Below, piece by piece: positions 56,881 to 64,000 of a stretch of 64,000 nucleotides of DNA (positions are counted from its first letter, which is position 1; each line of letters opens with the position of its first letter). This DNA is from Lactuca virosa (lineage: Eukaryota; Streptophyta; Magnoliopsida; Asterales; Asteraceae). The DNA lies in assembly GCA_928212115.1 (NCBI GenBank), contig CAKMRJ010001112.1:406386264-406450263 (forward strand), in the 5' to 3' direction. The notes beneath the pieces were generated by a model. It was not told the origin of the DNA, did no database searches, and saw only the letters and a list, made by a program, of their open reading frames with translations. The translations under genes were made by a program, and so were the position numbers.

Positions 56881-58909
56881 TGTAACACTCATAAAAATCA
56901 TGTCAAATTTAAACTTTTTAAAGCATTTCAAAACCAATGATTATTACAAAACTTGTTTTCAAAATAGTATAATGTCAGAGTATCCCATAATCAAATCATA
57001 AAATCATAAAATATGAGGAGTTGTACGATCACGCCTTCGCCTTCCCGCGGTCATCAGAAGTACCTGAAACAATAATCGATAAATGTAAGCTCGAAGGCTT
57101 AGTGAGTTACCCCCAAAATACCAACGCCATAAAAGATATCAATAACATATAAGCAAACAGCATGCATAATGATCCTTCAGCCTAACTGGACCGCCTCGTA
57201 GGCCTTCAGCCTATCTGGACCACTCTCCGAGCCTTCGGCACGTCTGGACCGCCTCGTAGGGCCTACAGCCTATCCGGACCGCTCGTCGGGCCTTCGGTCT
57301 AACTAACATGCCCTCCTGGGCCTGTAGTCTATCCGGACCGCCCTGGGTATGTTGGCCTTCAGCACAAAGCAGGACCGCCTCAACCCAACCCCCAATCAAA
57401 TAAACATGTGTACATAATGTCATACGCTAGCATATATAACAGTCAAACCGATTTGACAGATCATGAATCATAGCAACATCCTATAACCAGGATACAGACC
57501 TAACCGGTCACTAACATAGCATCATCCTATATACCAGGATACCGACCTAACCAGGTCACTAAGCATATTACCATCCTAACTACCATGATGTAATCAATAA
57601 GCATATCATGCAACAAACCGGATACAAATCCGAAAAGGGTCGGCATTTGTGCCTTAGACCCTGTCAATATAGTGAGGAGAACTCACCTCACAAGTAGCTC
57701 GAAGTGATAAAGTCAAAATCCACCAAATGTAGCTCCAAATCCAACACCTACATCCACTGATGACCCACTTCCATAAATTCCTAAATTACCAAAATACCCC
57801 CAGAAGTCAAACTGGTCAACCCTTAGTCAAAGTCAAAGTCAAAGTCAACAGTCCATGTTGACCCAACTCGTCGAGTGCAGCTAGCAACTCGTCAAGTTCC
57901 TTAAGAATTCAGAAAGTCATAAAACCCTAACTGACTCACCGAGTTTCCAACCAGCTCGTCGAGTCCATGCCTGTCCAGATGTCGGGGAAAACCCTAACTG
58001 ACTCGTCGAGTCCCCTTACTGACTCGCCGAGTTCATTCAGAATCAAATACGGGCAACCTCCATCCAACTCGCCGAGTCGGCTATGCGACCCGTCGAGTTC
58101 ATGCAGTCCACTTCCTATCCAGACGTTTTTAAGCTACTACAAAGCTCCAACTTGTAGATCTAGCTTCCTAAGGCACATATTCCACGTAAAGTTGCAAACT
58201 TTACGTGCATGCAAGGTCCTACATGCTTAGAACACCAAAACCAAGTGTAGAATGGGGTTTAGGGCATGGTGAAGGGTTAATACTAGATAAAGCTAATAGC
58301 TTTCTGAATTTGGGACCTAGAGGAGTCCAGATCTGAGAGCATATCTTCTGGACAAGTTCAAAACAAAGAATGACCCCCTTTTTCCCCAAAAATGACCATA
58401 TTCATGCATGAGAAGAAGATCTAATAAATGGAAAGCCCAGGTAAAGGCTTTTTACCTTCTACTGGAGGCCAACACTATGTAGATATTGGATCTACAAGCT
58501 TCTTCCCGTTCCAAGACTCTAAATCTTCAAGCTTCTTCAAGGTTTGCACCAAAATACACACTTAGCCTCTCACACACTCAAGAATAGGGTTGATCTATTA
58601 GGGTTTGCTTCTGGACGTCAAAATTGGCAATGGTGGCTGGGGGAAAGGGCTTAAGGTCCTTTAAATAGGGTGCAAACCCTAAAAATTAGGGTTTCATTTC
58701 CCAGCTCCTACTCGTCGAGTCCAGGTCCTCCGATTCGTCGAGTAGATCCAATAATCCACGCAGGTCCTCCAACTCGTCGAGTAGATCCAATAATCCACGC
58801 GGGTCATCCCGCCTCTACACGACGAGTTGGGGGCAACCAACTTGTCGAGTAGGTCCATAAATATGTATATAATGCTTTAAAACTTGTACCTGAGAGTCGG
58901 GGTGTTACA
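56881..58909 (-). mobile_element. Solo gypsy LTR with TSD CGTAT
   Basis: A single LTR of 2,029 bases, TGTAACACTCATAAAA to GGGGTGTTACA, in the leader of the chromovirus. CGTAT flanks it exactly (56876-56880, 58910-58914). Tandem CTTCAGCCTATCTGGACC-type repeats lie at 57175-57330. TATA-like TATTTAAAGG (minus) is at about 58660. ACTCGNCGAGT motifs cluster at 57865-58100 and 58705-58852. No genes. Confidence 0.92.
57865..58852. repeat. ACTCGNCGAGT motif clusters in the solo LTR
   Basis: About a dozen full or one-off copies, with T, G or C in the centre, fall in two groups, one on each side of the TATA-like region near 58660. Confidence 0.9.
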
Positions 58910-59302
58910 CGTATGCTAACTATACATAACACTAGATCCTATAGACAGTCGAATACTTGATCCTACCCTAAGCCCACAACCAGACAAGGAACAAAAAATA
59001 AGGCTAAATCAAACATTCTCATGCTATAAAATCTTAGTTATGTACAATTTTTATGTATACACTAAGAAACTACAGTAATGATGTCAATTTCATATGAGGA
59101 AGAACCCTAGGCTATCAGGCATCATATAATCACGAAACTATATCATGCAATTCCTGAAGATCCCTAGCCTATCACTAGCATGTTGTTCTAACATATCATA
59201 ATATCAAACAACAGTGTGCTAACTTGGGGTCCACTTACTGGCTCCGGTTGATCGTACACATCACATCCTTCCTTGATTACTTTTGGAAAACCATTTTGAA
59301 AA

Positions 59303-59310
<8 letters not shown>

Positions 59311-59342
<32 letters not shown>
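59311..59342. repeat. Poly-A tract
   Basis: About 32 A residues in the chromovirus leader. Confidence 0.95.
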
Positions 59343-59347
<5 letters not shown>

Positions 59348-59406
59348 GCAGTTCCTTATTTGAGAATGGATTCACATGGGTGTTCCTCCAATTCACTCAA
59401 ACTAAG

Positions 59407-59418
59407 GCTCTGATACCA
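59407..59418 (-). promoter_or_regulatory. Primer binding site (tRNA-iMet)
   Basis: GCTCTGATACCA, inverted, three bases from the 5' LTR. Confidence 0.9.
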
Positions 59419-59421
59419 ACT

Positions 59422-61328
59422 CGAAACATCCCAAATATCACAACAAATTTAAACTTTTAAAAACAACCCATAGTCATAAAATGTTTACAAAATCATTGTT
59501 TCCAAATGTGTATTAATATCAAAGTATCCCAAAATCATAAGCCCTAAAATAGAGGATGTGTACGGTCACACCTTTGCCTTCCCACGATCATCAGAAGTAC
59601 CTGAAACAATAAATAAAAACCATAAGCCAAAGCTTAGTAAGTTCCCCCAAAGTACCACCACACAAATACAGAACAAAAACAAACAAGCATGTTGGGTCCA
59701 ATCAACCATCGGGCTGGAATACCCCAGGGTCCATAGTCATCGGTCTGGATTACCCATGGCCCAATCATTCATCAGACTGGAATGCCAATATACAATGGGT
59801 CCACTCAGTCATCGGACTGGAATACCCTCGGGCCCTCAGTACGAGTCTGGCATACCAACCGGCCCTCGGCTCGTATCTGGAATGCTCTTGAGCCCTCAGT
59901 ATGAGTCTAGCATGCCAATCGGCTCTCAGCTCATATCTGGAATGCTCACTGGTTTGTTGGCTATAGCACAGAGGAGTACAACCTCAACCCAACACAATAT
60001 GTCAACATATACATAACATATAAACATATAATCAGTCAAACAGGCAACAGACAACTCTACAAATCACTACCGTATAGCACATCCAATAAGTTAGGATACA
60101 ATTCTAACATATAACTACAACATAGCAACATACGGTAGACCAGGATATCAATGCAATGGGTCGGCCTTGGTTCCTTCGACCCGAAAGTACAGTGAGGAAA
60201 ACTCACCTCACATCGTGATGAAAACTGATCAATACTCTGATCCCGAATATCGGCTCCACCCAAGTCCTAAATGTCCAAACATTTCCCATTAATACAATAA
60301 TCACAATTTCCTAAATTACCCTTGGTCAAAACTAATAAGTCAACTGAGTCAACCCATCCGAGTCGACTCAAGACGAGTACGTTGGGCGTACTCCAGAGGT
60401 ATGTAGGGCGTACTCGAGTTGACTAGAAAACGGGAGAGTAGACCGCGTACGCATGACGTACACTAAGGTACGCATGGCGTAAGCCAAAAATCTCATTTTT
60501 CCAATAAGTGCTTAATACGTTAAGCATTCACGTCCAAACTTTAGATCCAAGGCTAAATCACCCTCAAAAGTCATAACGTTTCCAATTTTATGACTTTGCG
60601 TTTCCATTAAGTGCCCAATACCCCAAAGTACAACATCTTAATGCATTAATACCTTCTAAAGAGTGCATGGAGCAAAACTAACCATCAAGACCACATTTTT
60701 ATGACTTAAGACCCTTCCTAAGGTCTGAAAGGACGACTTAATGGGTCAAGAACATGCTATGCTCAACAATCACCATTTTTGGATAAAAAGTAACTTAACG
60801 GAATGAAATGCCTATATATACAAGATGGAATGATAAGTTTTCAAGCTTTATACCTCCTGGAGGTTGCAAACAAGGAGGGAATCTCATATCCAAAATGCTT
60901 CCAAGCTTCAAGCTCTTCTCACCACCTTCTTCTTCTTCAAACACACCTCCAAAACACTCCTATGGGCTAAAAAAATGGACTCTTCTTACTTGGGGTTGCT
61001 TGAAGACGATTTTCACAGAGGGAGGCTACTGAGGATATGAGGCATGAAGTTATAATGGTGTTCATATATGGCCAAAACCCTAAAAATCAGGGTTTGGACA
61101 TTCTGCGCGTACGTACTGTGTACGAGATGTACGCCCAACGTACTAGGGTCCGCCCTAGTACGCTCAGCGTACACATCGTACGCCTAACGTACTAACCTCA
61201 AGTCCAAAAATTACCACAATGCCACTATAGGCCAATCTTGTAATCTTTTCAACTTTAGGGGGGTCAAAATGTAATATTATTCAAATATAGGGTCAAAATT
61301 ATAAGTACCTTATCATTGGGATGTTACA
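59422..61328 (-). repeat. 5' LTR of the chromovirus
   Basis: 1,907 bases, CGAAACATCCC (TG changed to CG) to GGGATGTTACA. GTACG-type motifs at 60370-60480 and 61105-61195 flank the TATA-like CATATATGG complement at 61063. Confidence 0.9.
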
Positions 61329-61333
61329 AGAGT

Positions 61334-61657
61334 GAATGCAGGTATTAAGTTAATGGGGCTTAACTTGAGTTCACTATGGAACGTGTCACTTGACTTTTTC
61401 CTACATGTTTGTATATGGATGGCGCCAATGATGCTACGTCGTCTTCCAGATACTTAGTAGCTAGATATAAAATGATCATCCTTTAGTAAGCAATCTAGAA
61501 GATACGTTGCAAAGATGGACACCACTAGGTTAGAAAGTGATATCGAGGGATGGACCCAGTATTGCATTCTGATGCCTAAGATAGATGTCGGTTAGGAAGA
61601 GTAATACAATTGCTTAGGTTCTTGGAATGCTCTACCTCATTGATGTGCATTCAGAGT

Positions 61658-61724
<67 letters not shown>

Positions 61725-62440
61725 TCAATCTGGGTTGTTGCTTATCCAATTGGGTATTATCTTTGTCTGAAGGTTGCAAGGGTAGAACCCTTCAATACAA
61801 TAATAATAATTTTTTCCATGCTTTCCGAGGTGTTGCCTAAATCCATACGGACGACTTCTTTGCTATAGTTTATTGTTGCTCGGTATGCTTGACCGGTTTG
61901 CTTTGGTCACTAACTACCGGCATGTATTGAATTTAGGCTTGCTATTTAAGTCTGTCCTGTTTCTCGATGGTGTTGGCCCAGGTTTGTGTGTGGGTTGATC
62001 CTCATACATCATTAACCAGTAGCATCGGAGAAGAAATGAATGAGAGAGACCATCAATTCATGACAGGGGACGATCCCCTCTGGCGGTTTATCATAGGCGA
62101 AAGCTAGCATTTAGAAAGTGGGAGAGAATAAAAGTGATAAGTGTGATATTATATTTTCTGGTCAGATCTCAATGATAATCCAGTGAAGGAGACGGATCCA
62201 GTTGAGTACTGAGAAGAAATCACTTCTAATGAAGAGCTTATCACCTCTAGAAGTTGTTAAGGGTTGGTTTTATACGGTGTTTGTAATTACCGAAAATAGA
62301 AAACAGAAGACATATGAAGGTAATTTAGAGAGGGAGAGAGATGGTGTGGGTCTCATACTTTTATTTAATAAAACTTTAAGTTAAATAGAAAAAAATATTA
62401 AAAAATATCTGAAGGCCAAAATAGTCATTTCAAGTTGAGA
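61334..62440. other. Non-coding, probably gypsy-derived
   Basis: No gene is seen. The right flank of the chromovirus would join 48,935, so it belongs to the older gypsy remnant on that side. A (TA)n tract of about 62 bases lies at 61660-61722. GACGATCCCCTCTGGCG near 62068 may be part of an old leader. Confidence 0.5.
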
Positions 62441-62449
62441 ATAGACCAA

Positions 62450-62557
62450 AGAGTTTCTAGCTCAGCGGTATCAGGTGTTACACTCTCTCTTTGAGGTCAG
62501 GGGTTCAAGTCTCTCTTTAGGAGTAGATTATATTTGTTGGTTAAAAAAAAGATTGAG
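62450..62557 (+). mobile_element. tRNA-derived SINE
   Basis: An A box (TAGCTCAGCGG, 62458-62468) and B box (GGTTCAAGTC, 62502-62511) stand 33 bases apart as in RNA polymerase III promoters. An A-rich tail (TTGGTTAAAAAAAA) follows. Flanks GAGAATAGACCAAAG and GAGAAGAAACCAAAA look like an imperfect target duplication. Because the region folds poorly as a cloverleaf I do not call a tRNA gene. Confidence 0.65.
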
Positions 62558-62746
62558 AAGAAACCAAAATAAATACCAAATCCTCAAGTTTGAAATTTTT
62601 TAGACCTAATCAAAAGAAAATGGCAAACAAATTCAGTTTTGTCTTGTCTCTACAATTAAGCCGAAAAAGAAAGCAAAAAAAATTGACATCAAAACAAATA
62701 TAAAGATTCGAGATGGTACTATAACAAGGAAGGTTCCTCGCTCCTT

Positions 62747-62760
62747 GGAATAGCTATTCC
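62747..62760. promoter_or_regulatory. 14-bp perfect palindrome upstream of the 7TM gene
   Basis: GGAATAGCTATTCC is a perfect palindrome about 210 bases before the ATG. It could be a binding site or a scar of a small transposon. Confidence 0.3.
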
Positions 62761-62968
62761 ACAATGAGAGGGAAATCGGGATTATGGAATCGTTTTATCT
62801 CTATCCCTAGTCTCTCTCCTACTTTCAAAATTAAACTTGATCATCGTTATCATTTTTTCTTAAACTTCATCTGTATCCCTTTTTTCTCATCCTATTTATT
62901 TGTCTTCGCTGAAAAAACCTTTGTCATGTTTGTTTCTCTGAACTTTTCACACCACCAAGGAATCCAAC

Positions 62969-64000
62969 ATGAGAATCTTCAGAAAAATTATCGCTGCTGT
63001 TCTCCTCTTCTTCTTCCTCTTCAATGCACCATCCACGGCGGAAATCATATCTAAGAAGCTCCGATCCGATAACAGATCTACCATACTCTTCTCGGAGTTT
63101 GGATTCTCGCATACCGGTCACGTCTCCTTCGACATATCCTCCGTGTCCATCAACTCCAACTTATCAGAACCTGATCCTTCACGTATCGGTTTCTTCCTTC
63201 TCTCGTTTAAAGTGGAAGACGATTACCTCCAAGAATCCAGACAAAACCCTGAATTGTGCCCTTTGGATAACAACTTCATCTCACTCCTCTTTACTTTCCA
63301 AGATCATGTCTACCCTTATCCGCAATCTTCCTTCAACAAAACGTATCCAGTGTCATATCCCGGTGTACACGCCCTCTACTTCGCCAACTGCAACCACCAA
63401 TCCTTGGTGACGATGGACGTCCGGACAGAGCTATACAACATTGATGTCGACGGCACTACCAAAAACTATTTACCTGTTGGGCTAACGCAGCTTCCATCTC
63501 TTTACTTCATCTTCTCCCTTCTTTACATGTGTTTTCTAGGGGTTTGGATCTTCGTATGCTTCAAGAACAAACTATGTTTTCGCAAGATTCATTTAGTAAT
63601 GGGTGTGTTGCTTGCTGTGACTTTGATTCACGTAATGTCTGCCGCAACTGATCAACATTACCTCAAGGTTACAGGCATTCATGGATGGGATGTCTTGTTT
63701 TACATATTTCGGTTTATCAGAACTGTACTTTGCTTCACAGTGATCGTGCTGATAAGTGGCGGATGGTGTTTATGGAGTCCGTCTTTACAAGAAAGAGAAA
63801 AGGTTGTTTTGCTGGTTGTGTTCTTGTTTCAGGTTATAGCTAATGGATTTGTTATGTTGATAGGGGAAACGGGCTTTCGTAATGATGTTTCCCCTTATAA
63901 TGAACACTGGTTGAATTGGAACATAGGTTTTGTTCATTTCGATTTCCTCACCTGCTTTGTTATTTTCGTTCCCATTTGTGGTTCGTATAGTTTGTTGAAT
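62969..64000 (+). CDS. Lung seven-transmembrane receptor family protein (CAND6/7-like), 5' part
   Basis: The open frame gives 344 residues and runs off the window. Residues 1-24 form a signal peptide (MRIFRKIIAAVLLFFFLFNA). A lumenal/extracellular domain to about 170 has Asn-X-Ser/Thr sites (N35, N64, N123) and cysteines at 97 and 141. Membrane segments fall at about 176-198, 206-227, 239-263, 279-298 and 320-343. GWDVLFYIFRFIRTVLCFTV and the VIANGFVMLIGETG block match the GPR107/Lung_7-TM_R family. In plants these proteins are candidate G-protein partners; animal relatives work at the Golgi (family knowledge). No intron is evident. Two more helices and the tail are expected to the right. Confidence 0.88.
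   Translation, partial: MRIFRKIIAAVLLFFFLFNAPSTAEIISKKLRSDNRSTILFSEFGFSHTGHVSFDISSVSINSNLSEPDPSRIGFFLLSFKVEDDYLQESRQNPELCPLDNNFISLLFTFQDHVYPYPQSSFNKTYPVSYPGVHALYFANCNHQSLVTMDVRTELYNIDVDGTTKNYLPVGLTQLPSLYFIFSLLYMCFLGVWIFVCFKNKLCFRKIHLVMGVLLAVTLIHVMSAATDQHYLKVTGIHGWDVLFYIFRFIRTVLCFTVIVLISGGWCLWSPSLQEREKVVLLVVFLFQVIANGFVMLIGETGFRNDVSPYNEHWLNWNIGFVHFDFLTCFVIFVPICGSYSLLN

Larger units (their letters stand above)
48936..61328 (-). mobile_element. Full-length chromovirus (gypsy, Tekay-like), TSD AGAGT
   Basis: LTRs at 48936-52080 and 59422-61328 bracket an inverted tRNA-iMet primer site, gag, protease, RT, RNase H, integrase and a chromodomain, all on the minus strand. AGAGT flanks it exactly (48931-48935, 61329-61333). 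A later hAT insertion (50480-51882) lengthens one LTR and a solo LTR (56881-58909) sits in the 5' leader. Without these it is about 9 kb. Coding is broken mainly by TAG stops. Confidence 0.93.

Noticed and set aside
62450..62557. Functional tRNA gene
   Set aside because: A and B boxes are present but the acceptor and anticodon stems do not form and an A-rich tail follows, so a SINE fits better.

Overview
This is a plant nuclear window, about 64 kb, dominated by transposable elements, with two recognisable host genes. Intron-containing coding sequence, tRNA-iMet primer sites (TGGTATCAGAGC), plant Ty1/copia and Ty3/gypsy polyproteins and AT-rich spacers place it in a flowering plant. The abundance of the palindrome-like motif ACTCGNCGAGT and the LTR types suggest Asteraceae, most likely Lactuca (lettuce); this is inference from pattern memory, not a database match.

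Layout. 1-4.3 kb: a deleted copia element (481-3528, target duplication ACCTT) inserted just after the start of an unrecognised retroelement-like reading frame. 4.3-7.8 kb: a large inverted repeat made of two opposed copies of an ATHILA ORF-1-like gene, followed by an Athila-type LTR remnant. 8.9-14.5 kb: a decayed hAT transposon carrying a PIF/Harbinger Myb/NAM-like accessory gene and a 1.57 kb Harbinger-type non-autonomous element (TSD TAA). 14.9-18.0 kb: SPO11-1, the meiotic double-strand-break gene, minus strand, resolved here into 15 coding exons (379 codons) with no lesion. 18.5-19.3 kb: a GRF zinc-finger gene fragment with a tandem duplication.

19.4-24.1 kb: a three-level nest. A Mutator-like element (perfect 9-bp TSD) contains a gag-only copia element (TR-GAG type), whose 3' LTR contains a GC-rich foldback element. 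25.0-42.3 kb: a solo gypsy LTR (TSD ACATC) split by about 14.4 kb of copia sequence: an autonomous-type element (gag-PR-IN-RT-RH, several lesions) joined to an oppositely oriented gag-only element. The block is bounded by an 87-bp duplication of host sequence instead of a normal TSD.

42.3-48.9 kb: gypsy remnants, a solo LTR (TSD TATTA) and a related LTR in the opposite orientation. 48.9-61.3 kb: a full-length chromodomain-bearing gypsy element (chromovirus, Tekay-like, minus strand, TSD AGAGT), itself hit by a hAT insertion in one LTR and by a solo LTR (TSD CGTAT) in its 5' leader; its pol is broken mainly by TAG stops. 61.3-62.9 kb: gypsy remnants, a (TA)n tract and a tRNA-derived SINE. 62,969 to the edge: the first 344 codons of a Lung-seven-transmembrane (GPR107/CAND6-7-like) membrane protein.

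The two host genes show no functional link. The strongest novel signal is structural: each gypsy LTR family here carries its own cluster of short CG-containing near-palindromes beside its TATA region, and one such motif (ACTCGNCGAGT) is shared with the leaders of unrelated copia elements. Coordinates of exon borders, TSDs and LTR ends were read by eye.
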